Of a DNA stretch of 64,000 bases, positions 24,763-34,476 are shown piece by piece; the first letter of the stretch is position 1; each line of letters begins with the position of its first letter. A program made the translations under genes and the position numbers. Origin of the DNA: Phycisphaerae bacterium (lineage in GTDB: Bacteria; Planctomycetota; Phycisphaerae; Phycisphaerales; UBA1924); NCBI GenBank assembly GCA_030426395.1, contig JAUHYE010000001.1:33929-97928 (forward strand), read 5' to 3'. Below the pieces are notes generated by a model that saw only the letters and a program-made list of their open reading frames with translations, ran no database searches and was not told where the DNA came from.

Positions 24763-27540
24763 ATGGCCAAGAAGACCACCAAGAAGACCACGAAGAAGAC
24801 CTCCAAAAAGAAGGTCGCCAAGAAGACCGCCGGCCGGGCATCGGCCGGTGGCGGGCGTGGTCGCGTGAGTCGGGGCACCGGCTACAAGGCCGGCACCGCC
24901 AAGGGCAAGGACCTGGTCATCGTCGAGAGCCCCAGCAAGGCCAAGACCATCAATAAGTACCTGGGCGACGGATACGTCGTGCTGGCCAGCGTCGGCCACG
25001 TGCGAGACCTGCCCGAGAAGGCCGACAAGGGCGACAAGAGCCCCGTGCCCGGCGTCGACATCGAGAAGCGCTTCACCCCGACCTACCGCGTGCTGAGCGG
25101 CAAGGAGGCGGTGATGAAGGAGCTCAAGCGGGCCGCCACCGACGCCACCAGCGAGGGCGGCAACGTCTGGTTCGCAACGGATCTGGACCGCGAGGGCGAG
25201 GCCATCGCCTGGCACCTCGCGCAAGAGATCGGCATCGACGCCGAGGCCGCCAAGCGCGTGGTCTTCGCCGCCATCACCAAGGCCGAGATCGCCAAGGCCT
25301 TCAACAACCCCCACCCCATCGACGTCGATAAGGTCAACGCCCAGCAGGCCCGCCGCATCCTCGACCGCATCGTGGGCTACCAGGTCTCGCCGCTCTTGTG
25401 GAAGAAGGTCACCCGCGGCCTGAGCGCCGGCCGCGTGCAGAGCGTGGCGGTGCGGCTGGTCGTCGAGCGCGAGCGCGAGATCCGCAACTTCGTTCCCGAT
25501 GAGCAGTGGAGCGTCACCGCCAGCTTCGCCGGCGATCGGGCCGACGCGAGCAAGCTCGCCCCCCAATGGACCGAACTGCTGGCCAAGCGCGACGACAAGG
25601 GCAACGCGCCACCCCTCAAGATGCAGAACGCCTGGCTGGCCGACCACGGCGCCTTCCGCGCCGAGCTGGTCGAGGTCGGTGGCCAGAAGTTCGACGTAAG
25701 CCAGCCCGGCGACGCCGAACCCGAGGACCTGACCCCGCGCGTCGTGAAGCTGCTCGAATCCGCCGGCCTGACCACCATCGAGGTCACCAGCGAGGAGGAC
25801 CCCGAGGCCAAGGGCCCCGCCCGCTTCACGCGCACCATCACCGGCACGCCCGACACGAGCCTGCCCTGGAGCGTGCGCTCCATCGAGACCAAGCGCACCA
25901 GCAGCCGCCCGCCCGCGCCGTTCATCACGTCCACGCTGCAACAGGCAGCCAGCACGCGCCTTGGCTTCGGCGCCCGCCGCACCATGAGCGCCGCCCAGGG
26001 CCTGTACGAGGGCGTCAACATCCCCGGCGAGGGGCCCGTCGGCCTCATCACCTACATGCGTACCGACTCGACGCACATCGCCGGCGAAGCGCTGAACATG
26101 GCGCGCGAGCACATCACCAAGACCTGGGGCGACAGGTACCTGCCCGAGAAGCCCAACTTCTTCGGCAGCAGCAACAAGAGCGCCCAGGAGGCCCACGAGG
26201 CCATCCGCCCCACCAACGTCGCGTACACCCCCGACATGGTGCGCAAGGCCCTCAAGCCCGACCAGGCGAGGCTCTACGAAATCATCTGGCAGCGCTTCGT
26301 CGCCTGCCAGATGAGCAATGCGCAGTGGGACGCGACGACCATCCTTATTGATGGCGGCAAGAGTGATACCTTGACCTTCAAGGCCACGGGCCGCGTGCTG
26401 GTGTTCGATGGCTTCTACAAGGTCGCCGGCGTGCCCACCGCCAGCGATGAGGCGACGCTGCCCACCGTCAAGGAACAATCCACGCTCCACGCCTTCGGCA
26501 TCGACCCGCGCCAACGCTTTACCAGCCCACCCGCGCGATACACCGAGGCGAGCCTCATCAAGACGCTCGAGAGCGAGGGCATCGGCCGGCCCAGCACCTA
26601 CGCCAGCATCGTGCAGACGATCCAGGACCGCAAGTACGTCGAACAGCGCGAGCGCCGCTTCTACGCCAGCGACCTCGGAGAAGTCGTCACCGACAAGCTC
26701 ATCGAGGCCTTCCCGCGCATCATGGACCTGGGCTACACGCGAGAGATGGAGGCCGACCTCGACAAGATCGAGGAAGAGCACCTCGACTGGATCGACATGC
26801 TCGAGCGCTTCTACGGCCCATTCAAGGAGAACCTCGAGCACGCCCTCGAGAACCTCCAGCACGCCAAGGCCGAGATCCAGCCCAGCGACTACCTCTGCCC
26901 GCGCGACGGCGCCGAGCTGGTCTACCGCTTCGGCAAGAACGGCCGCTTCCTGAGCTGTTCCAACTATCCCGACTGCAATTACGCGTGCCCCGTCGACAGC
27001 CACGGCAAGCCGCGACCCATCGAGTACGTCGACGTCCGCTGCCCCAAGACCGGCCGCCCGATGGTCCACCGTACCGGCCGCTTCGGCCCGTTCATCGCCA
27101 CCGATCTGGCCGAGGGGGAGAGCCCCGAGGACGGGCTGATCCTCAACATCGACAAGAAGGGCCACGTCGTCGCGCCGTCGGTGCCGCCGGTCGAGACCGA
27201 CCTGCCGTGCCCGACGTGCGAGGCCCCGCTCAATCTCCGCAGCGGCGCCCGCGGCCCCTGGCTGAGCTGCTCGCGGTTCCCCAAGTGTCGCGGCCGCGGC
27301 AAGTGGAGCGAACTGGACGAAAAGAAGCAGACCGAGTTGGAAAACAAGCTCGAGGCCCACGAACGCGACAACCCCACGCCCATCATCAAGCGCCTCGATG
27401 GCACGCCCCTGACCGACGCCAAAGGCAAGCCCGTCGAGAACGCCCCGACTATCAACCAGTTGATCCTCGACGAGATGCCAGGCGACGCCGTGAGCACGCA
27501 CGAGCGCCCTGTGCCAAAGAAGCACGCCAAGTCGGCGTAA
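24763..27540 (+). CDS. topA: DNA topoisomerase I
   Basis: 925 aa type IA topoisomerase that relaxes negative supercoils. A lysine-rich N-terminal tail (MAKKTTKKTTKKTSKKKVAK) precedes the Toprim domain (LVIVESPSKAKTINKYLGDG, about 48-67; FATDLDREGEAIAWHLAQEI). The catalytic tyrosine is in GLITYMRTDSTH (about residue 431), followed by EAHEAIRPT. Three C-terminal zinc-finger-like repeats are visible. The first (CPRDGAEL...CSNYPDC) and third (CPTCEAP...CSRFPKC) have four cysteines; the middle one (CPKTGRPMVHRTGRFGPFIA) keeps only one. The basic tail resembles histone-H1-like tails and probably aids DNA binding. Confidence 0.97.
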   Translation: MAKKTTKKTTKKTSKKKVAKKTAGRASAGGGRGRVSRGTGYKAGTAKGKDLVIVESPSKAKTINKYLGDGYVVLASVGHVRDLPEKADKGDKSPVPGVDIEKRFTPTYRVLSGKEAVMKELKRAATDATSEGGNVWFATDLDREGEAIAWHLAQEIGIDAEAAKRVVFAAITKAEIAKAFNNPHPIDVDKVNAQQARRILDRIVGYQVSPLLWKKVTRGLSAGRVQSVAVRLVVEREREIRNFVPDEQWSVTASFAGDRADASKLAPQWTELLAKRDDKGNAPPLKMQNAWLADHGAFRAELVEVGGQKFDVSQPGDAEPEDLTPRVVKLLESAGLTTIEVTSEEDPEAKGPARFTRTITGTPDTSLPWSVRSIETKRTSSRPPAPFITSTLQQAASTRLGFGARRTMSAAQGLYEGVNIPGEGPVGLITYMRTDSTHIAGEALNMAREHITKTWGDRYLPEKPNFFGSSNKSAQEAHEAIRPTNVAYTPDMVRKALKPDQARLYEIIWQRFVACQMSNAQWDATTILIDGGKSDTLTFKATGRVLVFDGFYKVAGVPTASDEATLPTVKEQSTLHAFGIDPRQRFTSPPARYTEASLIKTLESEGIGRPSTYASIVQTIQDRKYVEQRERRFYASDLGEVVTDKLIEAFPRIMDLGYTREMEADLDKIEEEHLDWIDMLERFYGPFKENLEHALENLQHAKAEIQPSDYLCPRDGAELVYRFGKNGRFLSCSNYPDCNYACPVDSHGKPRPIEYVDVRCPKTGRPMVHRTGRFGPFIATDLAEGESPEDGLILNIDKKGHVVAPSVPPVETDLPCPTCEAPLNLRSGARGPWLSCSRFPKCRGRGKWSELDEKKQTELENKLEAHERDNPTPIIKRLDGTPLTDAKGKPVENAPTINQLILDEMPGDAVSTHERPVPKKHAKSA

Positions 27541-27565
27541 ATCCGACCCTCATCGCAACGCTGGG

Positions 27566-28507
27566 CTAATCCCGCGGCGGCGCCGAAGGCCCCGCCAGCG
27601 GCGTCTCTCCACGCAGCCGCCGCCCGAGATCCGCCAGGATCCGATCTTCAAGCGTCACGAGCTGGTGGCTCAGGATCAGCCGCCCAGGCACCCAGATGGG
27701 CTCCTGCCCCTCGGGCGCCGAGTTCTTCGCGCCCACCCACGAGTCGCGCAGCGTCGCGTAGGGCACGATGGTGTACGAGTTGTCGGCCACGCCGCCGCTC
27801 AGTTCCTGACCGAGCCCGACGCCCGGGCTGGCTTCCGTGAGCGTCGCCAGGAAGTCCGAGCCGGGGATCATCTGCCGCGCCGCATCGTCGATGTGAATCC
27901 ACCGCGCGATCTTTGCACCTTTGTGTGGCGTCGCGAGCGTGTAGAGCGTCTTGATGTTCAACCGCACACCAAGATCCCGGCCAACCTCCGTCGGCTCGGC
28001 CCATGCTGTCCGCGCCACGAGCCCGCCCATCGAGACGGCCACCACGTCGACCTCCACCGTCCACCGCTCGCCCGTCAGCGGGTCGACGGTGCTGCCAAAC
28101 TCATCGGCGACCTTCTGCGCCACCGTGTCGGCCAGCATGGGGATGTCGTTGCCGAACATGTAGCTGATCGGCAGCACGCGGTCTTCTTCGGCTCCGGTCA
28201 CGCGACGCACGCGCCCGGCCATGTTGGTGGCCGACATGCTCGGCGCCCGGTACCCGCTCAGCACGATCACCGGCCGCTCGACGCCCACCGGCGTGGCCTC
28301 CATCTCCTCGATGGCCTCACGCACCTCGGCCTTCGTGGCCGGGTAGGCGGGGTTGTGATGGTCCAGGTGGATGCACGACGCCAGCGCCACGAGGCACACG
28401 CCGCCCAGCAGGCCGATGCCCGCACGGCGGAACCGCCGACGCCAGCGCTTGGGCCGCTTGGTCTTGCCGCCCTCGGGCGTGGTCTGGTTGGTTTCCGATT
28501 CGCTCAT
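27566..28507 (-). CDS. alpha/beta-hydrolase, probable lipoprotein lipase/esterase
   Basis: 313 aa. The basic N-terminus is followed by a hydrophobic segment ending LVALASC (about residues 37-45), a plausible lipobox, so the protein may be a membrane-anchored lipoprotein. VIVLSGYRAPSMS opens the hydrolase domain. AVSMGGLVART (about 160) carries the GxSxG nucleophile, and TLATPHKGAKIARW is typical of triacylglycerol lipases. GGGAGG lies upstream of the ATG. It follows pdhC on the same strand and converges on topA. The substrate is unknown. Confidence 0.8.
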   Translation of the reverse strand: MSESETNQTTPEGGKTKRPKRWRRRFRRAGIGLLGGVCLVALASCIHLDHHNPAYPATKAEVREAIEEMEATPVGVERPVIVLSGYRAPSMSATNMAGRVRRVTGAEEDRVLPISYMFGNDIPMLADTVAQKVADEFGSTVDPLTGERWTVEVDVVAVSMGGLVARTAWAEPTEVGRDLGVRLNIKTLYTLATPHKGAKIARWIHIDDAARQMIPGSDFLATLTEASPGVGLGQELSGGVADNSYTIVPYATLRDSWVGAKNSAPEGQEPIWVPGRLILSHQLVTLEDRILADLGRRLRGETPLAGPSAPPRD

Positions 28508-28591
28508 TGGGCCTCCCGGGGCTTGCTCCCCAGGGGGTTCTTCGGAAAAGCTAGTGTTTACTTACAATAATTCCGCACGATCGAGCGAAAA

Positions 28592-29926
28592 TTACACCAG
28601 CAGGGTCGCCGGGGCCTCCAGCATACCCTTCACGGTGTTCAGGTACTGGGCGGCCATGGCCCCATCGACGATGCGGTGGTCGCTGGACATGGTCATGCTC
28701 ATCACGCTGCCGATCATGAGCTGCCCGTCGCGGACCACCGGGATCTCGCGGGCCGCCCCCACCGCCAGGATGCAGGCGTTGGGCGGGTTGATGATGGCCG
28801 TGAAGTGGGCGACGCCGAACATGCCCAGGTTGCTGATGGTGAAGGTGCTGCCGTCCATGTCCTCGACGCTCAAGCCCTTCTCGCGGGCCTTCTTGGCCAG
28901 CCGGCGAGTCTCGCTGCTGATGGTCCGCAGCCCCATGCGGTCGGTGTCCCGCAGCACAGGCACGACCAAACCGCCCCCACGCTCCTCGGGCAGGGCCACG
29001 GCCACACCGATGTTGACCGCCCCGTGCTGGCGGATGGCCACCTGCTTGCCCGAATCGTCCCACGACGAGTTGACGAAGGGGTGCTGGTGCATCGCCAGGG
29101 CGCAGGCCCGCACCAGGAAGTCGTTGACGGTCAGCTTCACCCCCTGGGCCTCGAGCTGCTCATTCAGCTGCTCGCGCAGGTCGAGCAGCGCGTCCATGTC
29201 GGCCTCGACGGTGACCTGGTAGTGGGGGATGGTCTGCTTGCTCTGCACCAGCCGCTTGGCGATGGTGCCGCGCATGTTGCTGAGCGTGACGGTGTTATCT
29301 TCCAGGGCCGCCCCCATCGGCGGCAGCTCGACGGCGGGCCGGGCCGACTCGCGGGCTGCCTTGCCGCCCGAACCCATCGACCCCCCGCTCTTGAGCGCCT
29401 GCTCCACGTCCTTCTTCACGATGCGGCCGCTGGGCCCGGTGCCATCCACGCGCGAAAGGTCGAAGTTGTGCTCGCCGGCGATCTTCTTGGCCAATGGGCT
29501 GGCGAAGATCCGTCCGCCATCGCCGTTCGAGGTCGACCCGTTGCTGCTGCCGTTACTGGCCGGCGCGGAGGCCGTGGCGGTCGAGGTCGAGGCCTTGCTC
29601 GATTCGGATCCCTCGGCCTGCTTGCTCTCGGCCTTGGGCTCCGACTTCGCCTCCCCGCCCCCCTTCGCGGCCTCGGCCACATCCTCGCCCTCCTCGGCGA
29701 TGATCACGATCGGGTCGCCCACGTTCACCGCGTCGCCCTGCTTGGCGGCCAGCCTGGCCACGGTGCCCTCGTCAAAAGCCTCGAGCTCCATGGTGGCCTT
29801 GTCGGTCTCGATGTCGGCCAGCACGTCGCCCGGAGAGACCGTGTCGCCTTCCTTGACGTGCCATTGGATGACCGTGCCGACTTCCATCGTGTCGGACAAA
29901 CGCGGCATGGTGACGGTAATCGGCAT
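28592..29926 (-). CDS. pdhC: dihydrolipoamide acetyltransferase (E2) of pyruvate dehydrogenase
   Basis: 444 aa. It transfers acetyl groups to CoA in the pyruvate dehydrogenase complex. One lipoyl domain (2-77) has the lipoylated lysine in ETDKATMEL (Lys43). An Ala/Ser/Gly-rich linker (about 80-135) leads to the peripheral subunit-binding domain ([17 protein letters not shown] and [17 protein letters not shown]). The catalytic domain from about 215 ends with [16 protein letters not shown], carrying the active-site His and Asp. GGAG precedes the ATG. It lies downstream of pdhB with a DUF1801 gene between them. The E1-alpha gene is not in the window. Confidence 0.95.
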   Translation of the reverse strand: MPITVTMPRLSDTMEVGTVIQWHVKEGDTVSPGDVLADIETDKATMELEAFDEGTVARLAAKQGDAVNVGDPIVIIAEEGEDVAEAAKGGGEAKSEPKAESKQAEGSESSKASTSTATASAPASNGSSNGSTSNGDGGRIFASPLAKKIAGEHNFDLSRVDGTGPSGRIVKKDVEQALKSGGSMGSGGKAARESARPAVELPPMGAALEDNTVTLSNMRGTIAKRLVQSKQTIPHYQVTVEADMDALLDLREQLNEQLEAQGVKLTVNDFLVRACALAMHQHPFVNSSWDDSGKQVAIRQHGAVNIGVAVALPEERGGGLVVPVLRDTDRMGLRTISSETRRLAKKAREKGLSVEDMDGSTFTISNLGMFGVAHFTAIINPPNACILAVGAAREIPVVRDGQLMIGSVMSMTMSSDHRIVDGAMAAQYLNTVKGMLEAPATLLV

Positions 29927-29999
29927 TGGAAGGGCTCCGGTCTCGGGCGGGCGTGCGGATCGAGCACATGGTAGGGATCGGCAGCCCAGGGGGGCGTCT

Positions 30000-30401
30000 C
30001 TACCGACGCGGCTTCCGGGCCGCGGGCAGGCGTTTCGGCTTCGGTGGCCCGGCCAGCGAGGCCTCGATCAAGCCCCTCAACGTGCCGTATCCCGGCTCCG
30101 TCGGCCCGATCTCGACGAACCGCTTGCCCTTGCGCCCCGCCTCGCCCGAGAGCACGCCGTCCGCGTCTTCCATGAACTCGCCCAGCGGAAAATCCAATCG
30201 CAAGACGCCCTTGCGATGCACGATCTGGCAGATCGAGCCCTTGATCGGCCCGCCACGCTCGGGGTCGAAGAACGAGATCGCGTCCCACGTCACCCGCTCG
30301 GCCGCGTGCGGCGCCAGGTCGAGCACCAGCCCGCGAAGTTTCGCAGCACGCTTGCGCACCGCGGCTGGCAATTCCATGATGAACTCGTCAGGCGTGGGCA
30401 C
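30000..30401 (-). CDS. DUF1801 family protein
   Basis: 133 aa from a GTG 15 bp after the pdhB stop; an internal ATG eight codons in is an alternative start. DUF1801-type features are visible: [40 protein letters not shown], and [17 protein letters not shown]. The C-terminal tail is basic and proline-rich. The gene sits between pdhB and pdhC in the same orientation, so it is likely cotranscribed, but a link to the complex is not established. Members of this family have small barrel-like structures with no assigned activity that I know of. Confidence 0.8.
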   Translation of the reverse strand: MPTPDEFIMELPAAVRKRAAKLRGLVLDLAPHAAERVTWDAISFFDPERGGPIKGSICQIVHRKGVLRLDFPLGEFMEDADGVLSGEAGRKGKRFVEIGPTEPGYGTLRGLIEASLAGPPKPKRLPAARKPRR

Positions 30402-30416
30402 GGCCCGGTGCCCCGA

Positions 30417-31484
30417 TCAGGCAACCACGCCCTTGACCGCCTCCACGATGCGATTCGCGTTGGGCAGATACTCCGCCTCCAGGTTCTTCGCATACGGCGT
30501 TGGAACATCCGCCGTGTTCACGCGCACCGGCTGGTGGTCGAGCCAGTCGAACGCGTTCTCGACGATCTGGGTCACCACCTCGCTGGCCACACTCGCGAAG
30601 GGCCAGCACTGGTCGACGATCACCACGCGGTTGGTCTTCTTCACGCTGTTCACGATTGCATCGATGTCCAGCGGCCGGATCGTCCGCATGTCCAGCACCT
30701 CGACCTCCACGCCGTCCTTGGCCAGCGTCTCGGCGGCCTCGAGGCAGAAGTTCACCGGCCGCCCGAAGCTGACGATCGTGCACGCGTCGCCCTCGCGCGC
30801 CACGCGGGCCTTGCCGAAGGGGATGAAGTAGTCTTCTTCGGGCACGTGCATGGTGTCGCCCAGCATGCGCTCGCTCTCGAGGAAGAACACCGGGTCCGGA
30901 TCTGCAATGCTCGTCCGCAGCAGGCCCTTGGCGTCCAGCCCGTTGGACGGAATCACGATCTTCACGCCCGGGACATTGCTGTAGAGCCCCTCGACGCACC
31001 AGCTGTGCGTGCTGCCGAGCTGCCCGCCCGCGCCGTCGTTGCCGCGGAAGACGATCGGGCAGCCCCACTGCCCGCCGCTCATGTACAGCATCTTGGGAGC
31101 GTTATTCAGGATCTGGTCGGCCGCCACGAGGCTGAACGACCAGCTCATGAACTCCACGATCGGCCGCAGCCCGCTCATGGCGGCGGCGATGGCCATGCCC
31201 GCGAAGCCGTTCTCGCTGATGGGTGTGTCGATGATGCGCTTGGGCCCGAACTCGTCGAGCATGCCCTGGCTCACCTTGTACGCGCCGTTGTACTGGGCAA
31301 CCTCTTCGCCCAGCAGGAAGACCCGCTCGTCCTCGCGCATGGCGTTGGCCATCGCCTCGCGCAGGGCCTCGCGGAAGGTGATCTCGCGGCTGCCATTTCG
31401 CTCCGGCTCGCTCCAATCCGAGAAATCGGGGAAGGGCTGGGGCTTGAGCAAAGCGGGGTGCTCGATCTCGATCGTCGCGGGCAT
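30417..31484 (-). CDS. pdhB: pyruvate dehydrogenase E1 component, beta subunit
   Basis: 355 aa from the ATG at 31482-31484 with GAGGA about 8 nt upstream. Transketolase-type pyrimidine-binding domain: ITFREALREAMANAMREDER, LLGEEVAQYNGAYKVSQGM, TPISENGFAGMAIAAAMSGL, VEFMSWSFSLVAADQILNNA. The C-terminal transketolase domain contains TIVSFGRPVNFCLEAAETLA and VIVDQCWPFASVASEV. It decarboxylates pyruvate with ThDP together with an alpha subunit that is not encoded here. It starts the run pdhB - DUF1801 - pdhC. Confidence 0.95.
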   Translation of the reverse strand: MPATIEIEHPALLKPQPFPDFSDWSEPERNGSREITFREALREAMANAMREDERVFLLGEEVAQYNGAYKVSQGMLDEFGPKRIIDTPISENGFAGMAIAAAMSGLRPIVEFMSWSFSLVAADQILNNAPKMLYMSGGQWGCPIVFRGNDGAGGQLGSTHSWCVEGLYSNVPGVKIVIPSNGLDAKGLLRTSIADPDPVFFLESERMLGDTMHVPEEDYFIPFGKARVAREGDACTIVSFGRPVNFCLEAAETLAKDGVEVEVLDMRTIRPLDIDAIVNSVKKTNRVVIVDQCWPFASVASEVVTQIVENAFDWLDHQPVRVNTADVPTPYAKNLEAEYLPNANRIVEAVKGVVA

Positions 31485-31605
31485 GGGCAAGTCCTCGGCT
31501 GGCTGAAGGGCGAAGGGGATGGTATCCGGCGGCCCCACGCCGAGCCTCGCGGCCGCTCCCGCCCGGTCGCGTACCATCGGCCAAAGACCTTCCCCGGAGA
31601 CGCCC

Positions 31606-33693
31606 ATGCGAACGCTGCTCGCCTGCCTGCTCGCCTTGTCCGCCCCGATGGCCTCGGCCGTGGCCCAGACGGGCAACGACCGCCCCTACGAGGCGTTCGC
31701 CCCCCTCGACCTGCCCACGCCCAATGCCTTCCGGCTGGGCTCGGGCGCCCCGGGCCCGCAATACTGGCAGCAGCAGGTCGATTACACGATCGACGCCACC
31801 CTCGACGCCGAGACCAAGCGCCTGAGCGCCACGCTCAAGGCCACCTACCACAACAACTCGCCAGACGAACTCACGTTCCTGTGGGTCCAGCTCGAACAGA
31901 ACCTCTTCAGGCAGGACAGCATCGGCACCCGCAGCCGCACAGGCGGCGGCCCGATGCGTCAGATGGACGACGAGTTCAACGGCGGCTACGACATCCCCTA
32001 CGTCCGCTCGGGCGGCAACGACCTCGAGTTCACCATCTACGACACGCTCATGCGCGTCGAGCTACCCCGACCCATCAAGCCCGGCGGCCGATTCACCTTC
32101 GAGCTCGCCTTCGAGTTCGACATGCCGCCCTACCTGCGGCGCATGGGCTCCGAGGACGTCGACCAGGGCCGCATCTTCGAGTACGCCCAGTGGTTCCCCC
32201 ACCTGTGCAACTACGACGACGTGAACGGCTGGAACACCCTGCCCTACGCCGGCAGCGGCGAGTTCTACACCAATTTCGGTGATTACGAGGTCAGCATCAC
32301 CGTGCCGCGCACCTACCTCGTCGCTGGCTCGGGCGTACTGCAAAACCCCGGCACCGTGCTGACCCGCACGCAGCGCGACCGCCTGCGCGAGGCACGCCGC
32401 AGCCGCGAGACCGTCATGATCCGCTCGGCCGAAGAAGTGGGCGACCCCGACTCCCGCCCCAGCGGCGACGGCCCGCTCACCTGGAAGTTCAAGGGCGAGA
32501 ACATCCGCACCTTCGCCTGGGCCGCCAGCGATGCGTTCATCTGGGACGCCTGCGGCGTGACCATCAAGGACCTCGGCGGCAAGGACCAGATCGTCCTCTG
32601 CCAATCGCTCTACCCCGCCGAGGCCGACGCGTGGAAGCCCGAGGCCGAGCAGGGCGGCAGCACCCAGTACGTCGCCCACTCCATCGAGTACTACAGCGAC
32701 TTCCTCTATCCATACCCCTACCCCATCATGACCAACGTCAACGGGCCCGAGGGCGGCATGGAGTACCCCATGATCGTCTTCTGCGGCGGTCGGACGAGGT
32801 GGGGGCCGCTGGGCGTCACCGACCACGAGGTCGGCCACACCTGGTTCCCCATGATCGTCAACAGCGACGAGCGCCGCCACGCCTGGATGGACGAGGGCTT
32901 CAACACCTTCATCAACATGCACTCGCTGGCGGCCTTCCGCGGCGAGGACATCAACCCCGGCCGGGCCCGCCAGCAGACCATGCGCCTGGCCCGCGGCCGC
33001 AGCCAGCCCATCGACGTCTTCCCCGATCGCAACCTCCCGGGTCTCCTGGGCAGCCTGCAATACCGCAAGACCGCCCTGGGCCTGCACCTGCTGCGCGAGG
33101 TGGTCCTCGGCCCCGAGCGCTTCGACTACGCCTTCAAGGAGTACGTCCGCCGCTGGGCCTTCAAGAGCCCCCAGCCCGCCGACTTCTATCGCACCATGGA
33201 AGACGCCGCCGGCGCCGACCTGGCCTGGTTCTTCCGCCAGTGGTTCCTCGAGGACGGCACGCTCGACCAGGCCGTCGAGGTCGCCTTCAACGAGCCCGAG
33301 CCGGAGTCCGAGGGCGACACGGAGGGCGACAACGGGGATGGCGACGAGGAAAAAGAGAAGGAGCCCTTCGTCCCCATGGCCACCATCACCGTCCGCTCGC
33401 TGGGCGAGATGGTCATGCCCGCCGACGTCGTCGTCCAGTTCGCCGACGGCTCGATCGACCGCCGGTCCTTCCCCGTCGAGGCCTGGGCCACCACCCGCGA
33501 GCGTTCGTTCCGCATCGTGCTCGACGGCCGCGAGATCCGCCGCGTCGTGATCGACCCCGACGAGTTGCTGCCCGACGTCGAGCCCGACAACAACCGCTGG
33601 CTGTCCGAGCAGGAAGAGGCCGAGCAGGCCGCCGAAGAAGAAGCGGCCCAGGAGGCGGCCGAGGCCGCGGCCGAGCCCCAGGCGTCCCCCTGA
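31606..33693 (+). CDS. exported M1-family metallopeptidase
   Basis: 695 aa. The signal peptide covers residues 1-21 (SAVAQ-TGND region). The zinc motif HEVGHTWFPM (about 407-416) with the downstream glutamate in HAWMDEGFNTFINM (about 430) is the M1 signature, and NGPEGGMEYPM is the upstream exopeptidase-type GxMEx motif. The C-terminus is acidic (GDTEGDNGDGDEEKEKEPF) and ends in an Ala/Glu-rich tail, both low complexity. Probably a periplasmic aminopeptidase. TACCAT at 31571-31576 with a 29-nt leader and a GGAGA site suggests a normal leadered promoter. Confidence 0.92.
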   Translation: MRTLLACLLALSAPMASAVAQTGNDRPYEAFAPLDLPTPNAFRLGSGAPGPQYWQQQVDYTIDATLDAETKRLSATLKATYHNNSPDELTFLWVQLEQNLFRQDSIGTRSRTGGGPMRQMDDEFNGGYDIPYVRSGGNDLEFTIYDTLMRVELPRPIKPGGRFTFELAFEFDMPPYLRRMGSEDVDQGRIFEYAQWFPHLCNYDDVNGWNTLPYAGSGEFYTNFGDYEVSITVPRTYLVAGSGVLQNPGTVLTRTQRDRLREARRSRETVMIRSAEEVGDPDSRPSGDGPLTWKFKGENIRTFAWAASDAFIWDACGVTIKDLGGKDQIVLCQSLYPAEADAWKPEAEQGGSTQYVAHSIEYYSDFLYPYPYPIMTNVNGPEGGMEYPMIVFCGGRTRWGPLGVTDHEVGHTWFPMIVNSDERRHAWMDEGFNTFINMHSLAAFRGEDINPGRARQQTMRLARGRSQPIDVFPDRNLPGLLGSLQYRKTALGLHLLREVVLGPERFDYAFKEYVRRWAFKSPQPADFYRTMEDAAGADLAWFFRQWFLEDGTLDQAVEVAFNEPEPESEGDTEGDNGDGDEEKEKEPFVPMATITVRSLGEMVMPADVVVQFADGSIDRRSFPVEAWATTRERSFRIVLDGREIRRVVIDPDELLPDVEPDNNRWLSEQEEAEQAAEEEAAQEAAEAAAEPQASP

Positions 33694-33738
33694 CCAGAGC
33701 CCCCGAGCCCCAGGCGTTTCCAGAATCCAGGCACGCCC

Positions 33739-34323
33739 ATGACCACCATCCGCGCCGTCCAGGCCGACATCACGACGCTGCACGTCGACGCCATCGTCAA
33801 CGCGGCCAACGAGATGCTCGCCCCCGGCGGCGGCGTGTGCGGGGCCATCCACCGGGCCGCCGGCCCTAAGCTCGAGGACGCCTGCCTCGAACTCCCCGAG
33901 GTCCGCCCGGGCGTCCGCTGCCTGCCCGGCCACGCCGTGGTCACGCGCTCGTTCGAGTTGCCCGCCCGCGCGGTCGTCCACACCGTGGGCCCGGTCTGGG
34001 TCAACGGCCGCAGCGGCGAGGACGACACGCTCGCCAATTGCTACCACGCCTGCCTGGAGCTGTGCCGAAAGGGCACCATCGCCTCGATCGCCTTCCCGGC
34101 CATCTCGACGGGCTCCTACGGCTTCCCGCCCGAGTACGCCGCCATCATCGCCGTCCGTACGCTCACCCGGGCCATCGCCCCCAATGAAGACGGGTCCGAT
34201 CCGTATCCCGACCTCAAGGCCATCACCCTGTGCGCCTTCGACGAAGAGACCCTGGCCCGCTACCAGCACCAGCTCGACATCGCCCGCCAACCCGCCAGTC
34301 AGGACACGGGCCCAGCACCCTGA
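33739..34323 (+). CDS. macrodomain protein (O-acetyl-ADP-ribose deacetylase-like)
   Basis: 194 aa; the macrodomain fills residues 3-180. Key motifs are IVNAANEMLAPGGGVCGAIH (the ligand-binding Asn and glycine loop) and AFPAISTGSYGFPPEYAA (the second phosphate loop). These are the residues of MacroD/YmdB-type hydrolases that remove acetyl or ADP-ribosyl groups. It is downstream of the peptidase gene by 45 bp and immediately upstream of tRNA-Ser, whose putative -10 overlaps its stop codon. Confidence 0.93.
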   Translation: MTTIRAVQADITTLHVDAIVNAANEMLAPGGGVCGAIHRAAGPKLEDACLELPEVRPGVRCLPGHAVVTRSFELPARAVVHTVGPVWVNGRSGEDDTLANCYHACLELCRKGTIASIAFPAISTGSYGFPPEYAAIIAVRTLTRAIAPNEDGSDPYPDLKAITLCAFDEETLARYQHQLDIARQPASQDTGPAP

Positions 34324-34329
34324 TACCAT
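34324..34329 (+). promoter_or_regulatory. -10 element of tRNA-Ser
   Basis: TGaTACCAT at 34321-34329 is an extended -10 ending 9 nt before the mature tRNA 5' end. It overlaps the stop codon of the macrodomain gene and has the same TAnnnT form as the leaderless start sites. Confidence 0.5.
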
Positions 34330-34338
34330 GCGGGCCCC

Positions 34339-34428
34339 GGAGTGGTGCCCGAGAGGCTGAAGGGGCCGGATTGCTAATCCGGTGTACTGGTTTTACCGGT
34401 ACCGAGGGTTCGAATCCCTCCCGCTCCG
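34339..34428 (+). tRNA. tRNA-Ser(GCT)
   Basis: A 90-nt tRNA with acceptor GGAGTGG pairing with CCGCTCC (one T-G wobble), the anticodon loop TT-GCT-AA (anticodon 34373-34375, decoding AGC/AGU), a long variable arm TGTACTGGTTTTACCGGTAC typical of tRNA-Ser, and the T-arm GAGGG-TTCGAAT-CCCTC. CCA is not encoded; the discriminator is G34428. Confidence 0.96.
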
Positions 34429-34442
34429 CTTGCCATCGAAGA

Positions 34443-34467
34443 GGCCCGGGCCAACGCCCGGGCCTTT
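34443..34467 (+). terminator. hairpin terminator after tRNA-Ser
   Basis: GGCCCGGGC-caac-GCCCGGGCC followed by TTTCTC; a perfect 9-bp stem 14 nt after the tRNA. Confidence 0.85.
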
Positions 34468-34476
34468 CTCATGGGC

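Noticed and set aside
23974..27525. 1183-codon open frame on the - strand
   Set aside because: Shadow of miaA and topA; the translation is Ala/Gly/Leu/His low complexity.
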